From: an uncultured Olsenella sp.
GTDB taxonomy: Bacteria > Actinomycetota > Coriobacteriia > Coriobacteriales > Atopobiaceae
Assembly (NCBI GenBank): GCA_900540955.1
Contig: UQIF01000011.1
Span: 1 to 61,772, forward strand
Direction: 5' to 3'
Length of the DNA: 61,772 bases
The translations under genes and the position numbers were made by a program. Positions 8,317 to 16,215 of the stretch are shown here, piece by piece (positions within the stretch are counted from its first letter, which is position 1; each line of letters opens with the position of its first letter). The notes beneath the pieces are model-generated. The model searched no databases. It was not told the origin of the DNA and worked only from the letters and a program-made list of their open reading frames with translations.

Positions 8317-8559
8317 ATGACCGTGATGGACGGAGGGAAACCGTCATCCACCCGTGCGTTGAAGCACGGACTGACGGAGAAGGACATCCTGAGCGCGTGA
8401 AGAATCTTCAACGCAATCAGGATGAGGAACTTCGACATCCCGAGCGTTTCTAATGCAACGGGACCAGACGCGAAGGGCTATCTCATTGAGATCCTGCCCG
8501 CCGGGTAGGAAGGCGACAGCTTTGCCGTATGCCACACCATGAAGCCGACAATGAGATGA
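8317..8559 (+). pseudogene. Broken small gene of a toxin-like family, two in-frame stops
   Basis: One frame from the ATG at 8317 reads MTVMDGG... KHGLTEKDILSA, then a TGA at 8398; RIFNAIRM...NATGPDAKGYLIEILPAG, then a TAG at 8506; then DSFAVCHTMKPTMR and a natural stop at 8557. The blocks KHG(I/L)xxxDI, GPDxxGxLIEI and (V/F)xHxMKP in that order are those of a small actinobacterial protein family resembling BrnT-type toxins. All three blocks stay in the same frame, so the gene was lost by point mutations rather than indels. Family naming is from memory of the motif order. Confidence 0.6.
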
Positions 8560-8587
8560 AGCCCCGCCGGAATATCCAACGGGGCTT
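8559..8587. terminator. Bidirectional terminator hairpin
   Basis: A perfect 8-base stem AAGCCCCG (8559-8566) / CGGGGCTT (8580-8587) is followed by CGATTT. It sits between the plus-strand relic and the 3' end of the minus-strand relic. Confidence 0.7.
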
Positions 8588-8636
8588 CGATTTGTCTAGC
8601 TTTGAGTGCTTGCCTGGATGGCAAGAAGTGCGCGGC

Positions 8637-8876
8637 TTAGAGCTCGTTGCACTTCTTCATGACGACGGCGGCGCCGAGGGCGGTCGCACCGAGGGCGACG
8701 ACGGCGAGGGCGTTCACGCTCTGGTCACCGGTCTGGGGAACGGCCTTGCGAGAGGTCTTCTTTGCAGCGGGCTTCTCGGCGGGGACAGCAGCGATTCCGT
8801 TGGTGTTCGTGATGTACTCGCCAAAGCGACAGGCCTTGCGAGGGCCGGCATTGTGCAGGTTGGTATCATGTGCGGG
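8637..8876 (-). pseudogene. C-terminal fragment of a sortase-anchored surface protein
   Basis: The minus-strand frame ending at the TAA at 8637-8639 reads EYITNTNG, then KPAAKKTSRKA, then VPQTGD, a hydrophobic stretch (ALAVVALGATALGAAVV) and a basic tail MKKCNEL. This is a complete cell-wall sorting signal: an LPxTG-like motif, membrane span and positive tail. The frame is closed by a stop at 8877, and there is no start codon or signal peptide, so only the last 60-80 residues of what must have been a large adhesin remain. The upstream side abuts the trmO gene. Confidence 0.75.
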
Positions 8877-8933
8877 TTAAACAAACGTGCCGTCGCAGCC
8901 TTGCGCCGGCGGAAATTGTCGTCCGGGGGAACA

Positions 8934-9677
8934 ATGAAGCCAATCGCGCATATACGCACCGACCTGCCGCAGAAGTTCGGCATTCCGCGTAATAGCTTCT
9001 TGGCGCCTGACCTGCAGGGCCGCATCGTCTTTGAGCCGGAGTTCGCGCTTCCGTCGGCGGTGGCGGGGCTCGAGGGCTTTTCTCACCTGTGGCTGCTTTG
9101 GGCTTTTGAGAACGGGTTGCCGGGCGGGGGAGCCGAGGATGTTGCGGCGGATTCGTCGCGCGGGGCTGCGCCGGACGCTGCCGTTTCCAACCCGAAGTGG
9201 TCGCCGACTGTGCGCCCGCCGCGGCTGGGCGGCTCTGGGCGCATGGGCATCTTTGCCACGCGAAGCCCCTTCAGGCCAAACCCCATCGGCCTAACCTGCG
9301 TGAAGCTCGACCGCGTGGAGATCGGCAAAGAAGGGCCCGTTATCCATGTGCTTGGCGCGGACCTGCGCGACCGGACGCCCATCTATGACATCAAGCCGTA
9401 CATCCCCTTCGCCGACTGCCATCCCGACGCCACGGGAGGCTGGATCGAGGACGCGCCGTGGCGGGAGCTCGACGTGGACTTTCCGGCCGCGCTGCGCGCC
9501 CGCGTGCCCGCGCGGAAACTCGCGGGCCTCATCGAGGTCCTGCGCCAAGACCCGCGCCGCGCGGGGAGCAAACACGAGCCCGAGCGCGTGTACCACTTGG
9601 CGTACGCGGGCCTTGACGTCGCGTTTTGCGTCGATGGAGTTAAGCTGAGCGTCGTGGGCGTCGAGGCGGGGGAGTAG
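8934..9677 (+). CDS. trmO: tRNA (t6A37) N6-methyltransferase TrmO / TsaA-like
   Basis: A 247-residue protein of the YaeB/TrmO family, which methylates N6-threonylcarbamoyladenosine at position 37 of certain tRNAs using S-adenosylmethionine. The signature GIFATRSPFRPNPIGLT is intact (about residues 104-120), as are FSHLWLLWAFE and DIKPYIPFAD. The C-terminal 60 residues form the additional domain seen in full-length TrmO. The ATG at 8934 (MKPIAHIRTDLPQKFGIPRN) was chosen because it matches the family N-terminus and has GGGGGAA upstream; the open frame extends far up but through relic sequence. Confidence 0.93.
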   Translation: MKPIAHIRTDLPQKFGIPRNSFLAPDLQGRIVFEPEFALPSAVAGLEGFSHLWLLWAFENGLPGGGAEDVAADSSRGAAPDAAVSNPKWSPTVRPPRLGGSGRMGIFATRSPFRPNPIGLTCVKLDRVEIGKEGPVIHVLGADLRDRTPIYDIKPYIPFADCHPDATGGWIEDAPWRELDVDFPAALRARVPARKLAGLIEVLRQDPRRAGSKHEPERVYHLAYAGLDVAFCVDGVKLSVVGVEAGE

Positions 9678-9703
9678 CGCCGCCGCTCGCCAGCCCTTCT
9701 TGC

Positions 9704-10201
9704 TTAGCTCTGGTACAGCTGCCAGTGCTCCACGCGCCCGTGGTCCTCGACGTGATGGGGTGCAAAGCCGAGCTTCTCTTGCACGCGGGCGGACTTGGCG
9801 TTGCCCGCATAGAATGCGCACCAAAGCTGGTCGCATCCGAGGTCATCGAAGGCGTGGTCGATCAGGGCGCGCGCCGCCTCGGGAATGAGTCCGCGTCCCC
9901 AGTAGGGCTTGCCGATCCAATATCCCAGCTCAAGTGCGTGCTCGGTCGGCTTGACGTCTTTGAGCCGCGGTTTCATGAGGCCGATCGACCCCACGGGCTC
10001 GCCGGTTTCGCGCAGCACGACCGCGAAGGTCTCGGGCGCCTGGAGTACGTCGCGGATGACCTCGCGGCTCATCTGCACCGAGGTGTGGACGGGCCACCCT
10101 GCGGCGGGGCCGACGTCGGGGTCGGACGCGTAGGTGTAGAGCGCCTCGGCGTCCGCATCCTCCCAGGGACGCAGGATTAGGCGCTTGGTCTGGAGTTCCA
10201 C
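9704..10201 (-). CDS. GNAT-family N-acetyltransferase
   Basis: A 165-residue protein of the RimJ/RimL-like GNAT group. It opens with VELQTKRLILRPWEDADAEALYTY and carries the acetyl-CoA loop in YWGRGLIPEAARALIDHAFDDLG, then GNAKSARVQEKLGF. It probably acetylates a protein N-terminus or small amine; the substrate cannot be told. The GTG at 10201 was chosen because it places the conserved start near residue 1; it overlaps the 3' end of ung by 25 bases, implying co-transcription. Confidence 0.85.
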   Translation of the reverse strand: MELQTKRLILRPWEDADAEALYTYASDPDVGPAAGWPVHTSVQMSREVIRDVLQAPETFAVVLRETGEPVGSIGLMKPRLKDVKPTEHALELGYWIGKPYWGRGLIPEAARALIDHAFDDLGCDQLWCAFYAGNAKSARVQEKLGFAPHHVEDHGRVEHWQLYQS

Positions 10202-10902
10202 GACGTCGCCTCCCAGTCGATAGGCTTCGCACCGTGCTCTACCAGCAGCGCATTTGCCTGCGAGAAGGGCCTTGACCCCATAAAGGCGGGTAGCCCGCCG
10301 CCGGCGCGGTTTGCCGAGAGGGGCGAGGGGTGCGTCGAGGCCAGGCGGAACTTGTTTGCGGCGACCTCGTCGCCCAGGTTCGCCATTGCATCGTCGACCA
10401 GCTTGACGGCATGTCGTCCCCAGGTCAGGAACACGACCGGCTGCGGCAGGGTGAGGCACCTGCGCACGATGTGGTGCGTGAGCACCTGCCACCCGAGCTT
10501 GGCGTGCGAGTTCGCGGCTCCCTGGCGCACGGTGAGCGTCGTGTTGAGCAGCAGCACGCCCTGGCGCGCCCAGCCCGAGAGGTCGCCAGAAGCGGGAGTG
10601 CCGCATCCGAGGTCGGCCGTCATCTCTTTATAGATATTGCGCAGGCTTGGCGGCAGGCGGCAACCTTCGTGTACCGAGAAGGACAGGCCCATGGCCTGCC
10701 CCTCCTCGTGGTAGGGGTCCTGGCCGAGGATCACGGCGCGCACGTCGCCGGGGGCGGTCCAGGCGAGCGCGTTGAGGATGTCGTCTTGCGGCGGATAGAT
10801 GGTCTGGCCGTTCGCACGCATGCCCGCGACCTCGCCAAGCAGCCGCTCGGTGGTCTTCGCGACCTCTGCCGGCGCCTCGCCGAGCCATTCCTCAACACTC
10901 AT
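10177..10902 (-). CDS. ung: Uracil-DNA glycosylase, family 1
   Basis: A 241-residue enzyme that cuts uracil out of DNA in base-excision repair. It has the catalytic water-activating motif GQDPYHEEGQAMGLSFSV and the minor-groove loop HPSPLSANR, plus WARQGVLLLNTTLTV. Length fits the family (about 225-240). It is followed by an overlapping GNAT gene. Between it and the next, divergent gene lies a cluster of palindromic repeat units. Confidence 0.97.
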   Translation of the reverse strand: MSVEEWLGEAPAEVAKTTERLLGEVAGMRANGQTIYPPQDDILNALAWTAPGDVRAVILGQDPYHEEGQAMGLSFSVHEGCRLPPSLRNIYKEMTADLGCGTPASGDLSGWARQGVLLLNTTLTVRQGAANSHAKLGWQVLTHHIVRRCLTLPQPVVFLTWGRHAVKLVDDAMANLGDEVAANKFRLASTHPSPLSANRAGGGLPAFMGSRPFSQANALLVEHGAKPIDWEATSWNSRPSA

Positions 10903-10915
10903 GCAGCCTCCACGT

Positions 10916-11045
10916 GGGACAAAAGGGACGGGGGATTTTGTCCCATTTTATCGGGAGCCGTGGGACAAAAGGGACGGGGGATTTCGTCCCAACTTGTGGA
11001 GCGGCTTTCACATTTTGGGACGAAATCCCCCGTCCCTTTTGTCCC
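10916..11045. repeat. Palindromic intergenic element, copy B (three units)
   Basis: Two forward 29-base units (10916-10944 and 10962-10990) and one inverted unit (11017-11045). Units two and three form a long hairpin around GTGGAGCGGCTTTCAC. Unit two carries TTTCGTCCC in place of TTTTGTCCC, and unit three has the matching GGGACGAAA, so the pair has kept its complementarity through paired changes. It sits between the divergent ung and a membrane-anchored protein gene. Confidence 0.9.
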
Positions 11046-11096
11046 AGCCGCTGGGGTACCATCGGGTCTGTAGGCAGCGAGCGGGGGGGGAGTGTC

Positions 11097-11534
11097 ATGG
11101 GCAGGAGCGGCGGCGGGTCGCAAAAACAGCGGATCATCCAGGCGGTCACCACCGTCGCGCTGATCGCGGCCGCGATTCTTGGCTCGGTCCTCGGGCTCGA
11201 CGACATCGCATCCGACCTCTTTGCGCTGCAAGGCGGCACTTCTTACGGAGTGGTTGCCTCCGACCAGGTAGGCAACCTCACGTTCCGCGACGCGGAGCGC
11301 CTGGAGTCGCACTTCCAGAAGCACGGCGCCGAGATGGGCTATGGCTCGGCCTCCGACTACCTTGCGGGCGCGAACGCCGTGATCTCCAATCCCGACGCGC
11401 TCCACAAGACGCAGTCCGAGGACGGCGACGACGCTTATTTCCTCGAGTCGACGGGCGAGTTCGTGGTGGTTTCCCAGAAGGGCTACATCCGGACCTATTA
11501 CCTGGCGACCAAAGACTATTTCAACCGTCAGTAA
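11097..11534 (+). CDS. Membrane-anchored protein with a BECR-toxin-like C-terminal domain
   Basis: A 145-residue protein with one N-terminal hydrophobic segment (IIQAVTTVALIAAAILGSVLGL, about residues 12-33). The C-terminal 90 residues (LTFRDAERLESHFQKHGAEMGYGSASDYL, then NPDALHKTQ, then GEFVVVSQKGYIRTYYLATKDYFNRQ) have the H...K...S/T...Y pattern seen in C-terminal RNase domains of polymorphic toxins with the barnase/EndoU/colicin E5/RelE fold. Whether it is an active nuclease is unknown, and no immunity partner is evident. The ATG at 11097 is preferred; the open frame above it runs through repeat DNA. It is followed 8 bases later by a DUF1294 gene. Confidence 0.6.
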   Translation: MGRSGGGSQKQRIIQAVTTVALIAAAILGSVLGLDDIASDLFALQGGTSYGVVASDQVGNLTFRDAERLESHFQKHGAEMGYGSASDYLAGANAVISNPDALHKTQSEDGDDAYFLESTGEFVVVSQKGYIRTYYLATKDYFNRQ

Positions 11535-11542
11535 GGTGCCTG

Positions 11543-11854
11543 ATGCTCTTTGACCCCACCGAGTTGCCGTATCCCGCGCTGCTGGGAATCGCGTACCTCT
11601 TTGCGCTGAACTTCGTCACGCTTGTCGTCTACATTGTCGACAAGGCCCGCGCCGGAAGCGGCGGCTCCCGCGTCCCTGAGTCCACGTTGCTGGGGCTCGC
11701 CATGGTCGGCGGCGCGGCTGGTGCGCTTCTGGGCATGCTTCTCGTGCGGCACAAGACGCGCAAGTGGTATTTCCGCTTCACGGTGCCCGTAATGCTCGCG
11801 GCCCAGGTCGCGCTTATCGCGTGGCTTGCCCTCGGGGCCCCGGCGCTCAGTTAA
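11543..11854 (+). CDS. DUF1294 family small membrane protein
   Basis: A 103-residue protein with three hydrophobic segments. The family core is plain: YIVDKARAGSG..RVPESTLLGLAMVGGAAGALLGMLLVRHKTRKWYF. DUF1294 proteins are small inner-membrane proteins of unknown function. Its last 8 bases overlap the 3' end of the convergent glycosylase-Vsr gene. Confidence 0.88.
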   Translation: MLFDPTELPYPALLGIAYLFALNFVTLVVYIVDKARAGSGGSRVPESTLLGLAMVGGAAGALLGMLLVRHKTRKWYFRFTVPVMLAAQVALIAWLALGAPALS

Positions 11855-12827
11855 GCGGCTTATCCAGCTCCCGCGAGAGCTCGGGCAGAAGCTCGGCGAA
11901 GGTCTTCTCGCGCGCGGCCTTCTTGAGCTGACACTCCCAGATCACGTGGACCGTCCACCCGTCGGCGCGCAGCGCCTCGAGGTTCTCGCGGTCGCGTTCG
12001 ACGTTGCGGGCGAACTTCGCGGTCCAGTACTCGGTGTTCTTTTTCGGCGTGGAGGGGTTGCAGCGCGGGCAGCGGTGCCAGAAGCAGCCGTTGATAAAGA
12101 CGGCGACCTTGCGCCCGGGCCATGCCACGTCCGGCTTTCCCGGGACCTTCCACTGCAGGCGATACCCGGTGAGCCCCGCCTCGCGCAGGCGCTCGCGCAC
12201 GAGGAGCTCGGGCTTGGTGTCGCGGCCTTTGTTGCCCTGCATGGAGCGGTGCGTGCCGTAGTCTGTGGCCAAGGGCGCCGCGCGGCGTGCGAGGTTTGCG
12301 GCGAGCTTGCGCTCAGCCTCGCCGTGGCGGGCATCGCGCAGTGCCTCCGACCAGCGCTCGGTCAGCCGATTGACGTTCCAAGCGGCGTTCGCCGGGCTCG
12401 TCGAGGGCAGCACGATGGCGGGGATGCCGCAGCGATACTCGAGGAACTTCCGATACAGGCGCCCGGCCGTGGCCCCGTTGCAGACGACGGCGCGCACGGG
12501 GGCGGCCTCGAGGATGCGCGTGATGTCGTTGGCCTGCACGTTCTTTATGCTGGCGTCGCTCGATCCCTTGATGTCGCACTCGGCGATGACGTCCCACAGC
12601 GCGATACCGTGTGCAAGGAGCATCTCGCGCTTCTGGGCAATGGTGTCCGGCACCTCGCAGCCCTCGCACCCGGCGACCACGCGCCAAAACCGGTTCTGGG
12701 GGTTGCCGTAGTAGAACTCGTTCTCGCGGCTCTTTATCGACGGGAACGAGCCCAGGACGAGCACGCGCGAGCGCTCGTCGAACACGGGGTCGAACCCGTG
12801 GGATATGTGCTGGTATTGAGCGGCCAT
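11847..12827 (-). CDS. DNA-deoxyinosine glycosylase fused to Vsr-type mismatch endonuclease
   Basis: A 326-residue single frame with two repair domains. Residues 1-165 match the DNA-deoxyinosine (hypoxanthine) glycosylase family: HGFDPVFDERSRVLVLGSFPS, YYGNPQNRFWRV, HGIALWDVIAECDIKGSSDASI and LPSTSPANAAWN. Residues about 195-326 match very-short-patch-repair (Vsr) endonuclease: GNKGRDTKPE, KPDVAWPGRKVAVFINGCFWH with the catalytic D and H, ERD, and VIWECQL. The linker is about 30 residues with no stop. An internal TTG just before the Vsr domain could allow a second product but lacks a ribosome binding site. Vsr is normally beside a cytosine methyltransferase; none is present here. Confidence 0.82.
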   Translation of the reverse strand: MAAQYQHISHGFDPVFDERSRVLVLGSFPSIKSRENEFYYGNPQNRFWRVVAGCEGCEVPDTIAQKREMLLAHGIALWDVIAECDIKGSSDASIKNVQANDITRILEAAPVRAVVCNGATAGRLYRKFLEYRCGIPAIVLPSTSPANAAWNVNRLTERWSEALRDARHGEAERKLAANLARRAAPLATDYGTHRSMQGNKGRDTKPELLVRERLREAGLTGYRLQWKVPGKPDVAWPGRKVAVFINGCFWHRCPRCNPSTPKKNTEYWTAKFARNVERDRENLEALRADGWTVHVIWECQLKKAAREKTFAELLPELSRELDKPLN

Positions 12828-12868
12828 GGGCTTGATTCTACCGCAGCGGGCGAGCCCCAGCCAAAGAA

Positions 12869-12911
12869 GCCGCCCTTCTTGCCAGCCAATCACGTTGGCA
12901 AGAAGGGCGGC
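12869..12911 (-). terminator. Terminator hairpin after the HerA-like ATPase gene
   Basis: A perfect 16-base stem GCCGCCCTTCTTGCCA (12869-12884) / 12896-12911 with an 11-base loop, lying just past the stop of the leftward ATPase gene and before the glycosylase-Vsr gene. There is no clean T run, so it may be a palindromic repeat used as a terminator. Confidence 0.65.
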
Positions 12912-12937
12912 GATGACCTGCGGTCGGCGGCTAGTGC

Positions 12938-14506
12938 CTAGCGACGCGTGCCGAAGAGCCCGCGGACGATCTGGCTGGCGGCGGTGCGGCCGGCGGATCC
13001 GAGGATGGAGGTGGCGACGCGTCCCATGGCGTTGATTTGCTTCTGGCGCTCGCGCTCGGCGGCCCTTGCCTGGCGCTCCGCCTCTTTCTGGGCGGCCCGC
13101 TGCTGGCGCGCGGCCTCCTTCTCGGCGGCCTTCTGCGCCGCAGCCTGCTGCTTGGCAAACTCCGCCTTCTGGGCCTCGAGCTCGGCCCTTTGCCGCTCGA
13201 GCTCGGCTGCGGCCTCGTTCTGTTTCTGCTCGTCCAGGATCTTCTCGTAGGCGCTCTCGCGGTCGACAGCGGTGCCGTACTTGGCCATGAGCGCGGCTTG
13301 GCCCGAGATCACGGCGGCCTTGGCCTCCTCGGAGGCGGCGGCCATCAGGCACTGCGGGGGCAGGACCTTCGCGTTCTCGACGATCGAGGGCTTGCCGTCT
13401 TCGTCGAGAAAGCTCACGAGCGCCTCGCCCGTGCCGAGCTCCAGGATGACGTCCTCGCTCTTGAAGTTGGGGTTTTCGCGGAACGCCGCGGCGGCGGCGC
13501 GGACGGCCTTCTGCTCGGCGGGGGTGTAGGCGCGCAGGCCGTGCTGAACGCGGTTGGAGAGCTGCGCCAAGACCTCGTCGGGGATGTCGCTCGGGGACTG
13601 GGTGATGAAGTACACCCCCACGCCCTTTGAGCGCACGAGCTTGACGACCTGGATGAGCTTGTTCAGCAGCTCGGAGGGCATGTCGTTGAAGAGCAGGTGG
13701 GCCTCGTCAAAGAAGAACACGAAGCGCGGCTTGTCGAGGTCTCCGACCTCGGGGAGCTTTTCAAAGAGGTCGGAGAGCATCCAGAGCAGGAACATCGAGT
13801 AGATCTGCGGCTGCTGGATGAGGCGCGTGGCGTTCAGGATGTTGACGTAGCCGTGGCCGTTCGCGTCGCAGGCGAACCAGTCGGACAGCTCGAGCGCCGG
13901 CTCGCCGAAGAACACGTCGCCGCCCTGGTCCTCGACGGCGATGAGCGCGCGCAGGATGGCGCCCACGGACTGGGACGAGACGTTGCCGTAGGTCGTCGTG
14001 TACTCCTTGGCGTGCTCGGCCACGTAGTTGAGCATCGAGCGGAGGTCCTTCATGTCGATGAGAAGCATCTGCTTGTCGTCGGCGATGCGAAAGACGATGT
14101 TCAGCACGCCTTCCTGGACCTTGGTGAGGCCGAGCAGGCGGGAAAGAAGGACCGGGCCCATGTCCGAGACGGTGACGCGCACGGGGATGCCGCCCTCGCC
14201 GTTCATGTCCCAGAAGCGCGCGGGGCAGCCTTGGTAGGTGAAGCCATCGAGCCTGAACTTGGCGATTCGCTTCTGCATGTTCTCGGAGTCGACGCCTGCC
14301 TGGCACATGCCGGTGACGTCGCCCTTGACGTCGGCCATGAACACGGGCACGCCCGCCTGCGAGAAGCCTTCGGCCATAACCTTGAACGTGACGGTTTTTC
14401 CCGTGCCGGAGGCGCCGGCGATGAGGCCGTGGCGGTTTGCCTGGTTGAGGAGCAGATAGCAGGGATTCTCGCCCTGCGCCATCCAAATCCTGTCGTTTTG
14501 AAGCAC
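12938..14506 (-). CDS. HerA/YjgR-type P-loop ATPase (DUF853)
   Basis: A 522-residue ATPase of the HerA-FtsK superfamily, YjgR branch. Walker A is GASGTGKTVTFKV (about residues 32-44), the Walker B region FVFFFDEAHLLFNDMP, and a sensor stretch VGVYFITQSPSDIPDEVLAQL. The last 100 residues are a long Ala/Glu/Gln-rich coiled coil (EKQKQNEAAAELERQ onward) ending in IVRGLFGTRR. YjgR proteins are predicted DNA-pumping or DNA-binding ATPases with no settled role. The start is GTG with AAGGAGG upstream. Confidence 0.9.
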   Translation of the reverse strand: MLQNDRIWMAQGENPCYLLLNQANRHGLIAGASGTGKTVTFKVMAEGFSQAGVPVFMADVKGDVTGMCQAGVDSENMQKRIAKFRLDGFTYQGCPARFWDMNGEGGIPVRVTVSDMGPVLLSRLLGLTKVQEGVLNIVFRIADDKQMLLIDMKDLRSMLNYVAEHAKEYTTTYGNVSSQSVGAILRALIAVEDQGGDVFFGEPALELSDWFACDANGHGYVNILNATRLIQQPQIYSMFLLWMLSDLFEKLPEVGDLDKPRFVFFFDEAHLLFNDMPSELLNKLIQVVKLVRSKGVGVYFITQSPSDIPDEVLAQLSNRVQHGLRAYTPAEQKAVRAAAAAFRENPNFKSEDVILELGTGEALVSFLDEDGKPSIVENAKVLPPQCLMAAASEEAKAAVISGQAALMAKYGTAVDRESAYEKILDEQKQNEAAAELERQRAELEAQKAEFAKQQAAAQKAAEKEAARQQRAAQKEAERQARAAERERQKQINAMGRVATSILGSAGRTAASQIVRGLFGTRR

Positions 14507-14667
14507 GGGTCCTCCTTGCGCTCGGCTGAAAACTACCTCATTCTACCAGCGGGTTTATGATTGATGGAAAGAAGGTCGCCGACGGGTTGTTTCACAGACC
14601 GAGCGGCGCCGTGGCAGGCGGACAGGCCCGGTGGCTGGACTTACGGATCAGACGCAAGGAGGAATAA

Positions 14668-15138
14668 GTGCGCTACACCGTCGTGTGCGTGGGCAAGCTC
14701 AAAGAGAAGTTCTGGGTCGCGGCGTGCGCGGAGTACGTCAAGCGGCTCGGGGCGTACGCGAAGGTCGAGGTGCGCGAGGTCGCCGACGTGGACCCGGCGC
14801 GCGCGGGCGGCGTCGACGCGGCCAGGCGCCGTGAGGGCGCGGCGATCCTTACGGCCATCGGCGATAGGGCGCACGTGGTCCTTCTTGCCATCGAGGGCAA
14901 GGAGCGCTCGAGCGAGGAGTTCTCGCGCAGGCTCGACGATCTCGCGCTTGCGGGAAAAAGCGACATTGTGTTTGTGATCGGCGGGTCGGACGGCGTCTCG
15001 GACGAGGTGCGCGCCCGCGCGAACGAGACCCTCTCGTTTGGCCGGATCACGCTGCCGCACAACCTTGCGCGCGTGGTCTTGCTCGAGCAGGTGTACCGTG
15101 CATGCAAGATTTCGCGTGGGGAACCGTATCACAAGTAA
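14668..15138 (+). CDS. rlmH: 23S rRNA (pseudouridine1915-N3)-methyltransferase
   Basis: A 156-residue SPOUT methyltransferase that modifies pseudouridine 1915 in 23S rRNA helix 69. The knotted AdoMet site is seen in VFVIGGSDGVSDEVRARAN and the C-terminal LEQVYRACKISRGEPYHK is the family signature. The GTG start follows AAGGAGGAA by 6 bases. It is followed by yhbY and rsmJ, so three ribosome-related genes sit together. Confidence 0.97.
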   Translation: MRYTVVCVGKLKEKFWVAACAEYVKRLGAYAKVEVREVADVDPARAGGVDAARRREGAAILTAIGDRAHVVLLAIEGKERSSEEFSRRLDDLALAGKSDIVFVIGGSDGVSDEVRARANETLSFGRITLPHNLARVVLLEQVYRACKISRGEPYHK

Positions 15139-15229
15139 CCTAAGCTGCGTGAATCTGCTAACGTTAGGCAGCTAATTCGAGAACACGCACGCCGGGAGCC
15201 CGGCGGGCGCCACAGAAAGCAGGTAGACC

Positions 15230-15529
15230 ATGGCACTCGCCGGACGTCAGATCAGGCAGCTTCGCAGCCTCGCGCACAACCTCGACCCCGTCGTCATCGT
15301 TGGCAAGTCCAACGTGACCGAGAGCACCGTCGAGCAGGCGAGCGAGTACCTCGAGAAGCACGAGCTCATCAAGTGCTCTGTGCTCGACACCTCCGTGCTC
15401 TCCGCGCGAGAGGCCGCCGAGGAGCTTGCCGAGCACCTTGGAGCCGAGGTTGTGCAGGTCATTGGCCGTAAGTTCACCCTGTACCGCGAGACCTCCCGCG
15501 AGGGCGTCGAGAAAATCCAGCTCGACTAG
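15230..15529 (+). CDS. yhbY: YhbY-type RNA-binding protein (CRM domain)
   Basis: A 99-residue single CRM domain, associated with pre-50S ribosomal particles. It shows LAGRQIRQLRSLAHNLDPVVIVGKSNVTESTV with the GxxG-like loop, and VVQVIGRKFTLYR near the end. Length is normal. It lies 4 bases before rsmJ, so the two are probably one transcript. Confidence 0.95.
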   Translation: MALAGRQIRQLRSLAHNLDPVVIVGKSNVTESTVEQASEYLEKHELIKCSVLDTSVLSAREAAEELAEHLGAEVVQVIGRKFTLYRETSREGVEKIQLD

Positions 15530-15533
15530 CGCC

Positions 15534-16211
15534 ATGGCGCGTCAAGCGGAGGCGGAAAACCAAGCGTGTGCCGTGGAGCTTCGCCGTGACGAGTGCGGGC
15601 TTGCGCTCGTGGGCGACGGCATGGAGCTGCGCGGCGATTTCTCCCGCATGCTTCCGCGCCTGCGCCGCGACCGCCTGGGCAGCGAGTTGCTTGTCAAGGC
15701 GGCGCGTGTGCGCGGCGTCGATGGGCCCACGGCCGTGGACTGCACGGCGGGACTTGGCGAGGATTCGCTTCTGCTCGCGGCGGCAGGCTTCCGCGTGACG
15801 CTCTTTGAGCGGGACAAGACAATCTTTGCCCTTCTGGCCGATGCGCTCGAGCGCGCGTCTGCGGACCCGCGGCTCGCGGGCATCGTCTGCCGAATGGAGC
15901 TTGTGGGCGGCGATAGCATCGAGGGTCTCGCGTCGCTGGGTTTTGTGCCCGATGTGGTGTATCTGGACCCGATGTTTCCCGGCCGTACCAAGTCCGCCGC
16001 GGTAAAAAAGAAGTTCCAGCTTCTCCACCACCTTGAGCAGCCGTGCGAGGAGGAAGAAGCGCTGGTCGAGGCGGCGCTGGCCGCCCATCCGCGCAAGGTC
16101 GTGATCAAGCGGCCGCCTAAGGGCCCCGAGCTCGCGGGCGTGAAGCCGAGCTATACCGTTTCCGGCAAAGCAGTCCGCTACGACGTCCTCGTTCCGCCGC
16201 CGATCGCCTAG
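15534..16211 (+). CDS. rsmJ: 16S rRNA (guanine1516-N2)-methyltransferase, RsmJ-like
   Basis: A 225-residue class I methyltransferase. The AdoMet loop is DCTAGLGEDSLLLAAAGFRVTLFERD, and VVYLDPMFPGRTKSAAVKKKFQLLHHL contains the catalytic DPMFP motif typical of RsmJ. The C-terminal VIKRPPKGPELAGVKPSYTVSGKAVRYDV is also conserved. It starts 4 bases after the yhbY stop. A palindromic element (copy C) follows within 5 bases and may serve as its terminator. Confidence 0.9.
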   Translation: MARQAEAENQACAVELRRDECGLALVGDGMELRGDFSRMLPRLRRDRLGSELLVKAARVRGVDGPTAVDCTAGLGEDSLLLAAAGFRVTLFERDKTIFALLADALERASADPRLAGIVCRMELVGGDSIEGLASLGFVPDVVYLDPMFPGRTKSAAVKKKFQLLHHLEQPCEEEEALVEAALAAHPRKVVIKRPPKGPELAGVKPSYTVSGKAVRYDVLVPPPIA

Positions 16212-16215
16212 CCTT

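Noticed and set aside
11847..12260. Independent Vsr gene from an internal TTG
   Set aside because: The TTG just before ATDYGTHRSM has no ribosome binding site, and the frame is continuous with the glycosylase domain. Kept as an alternative within the fusion entry.
2531..12911. CTTCTTGCC / GGCAAGAAG as a genome-wide signal motif
   Set aside because: It recurs in several hairpins, but also frequently inside coding genes as ordinary Leu-Leu-Ala codons, so the count is not informative without statistics.
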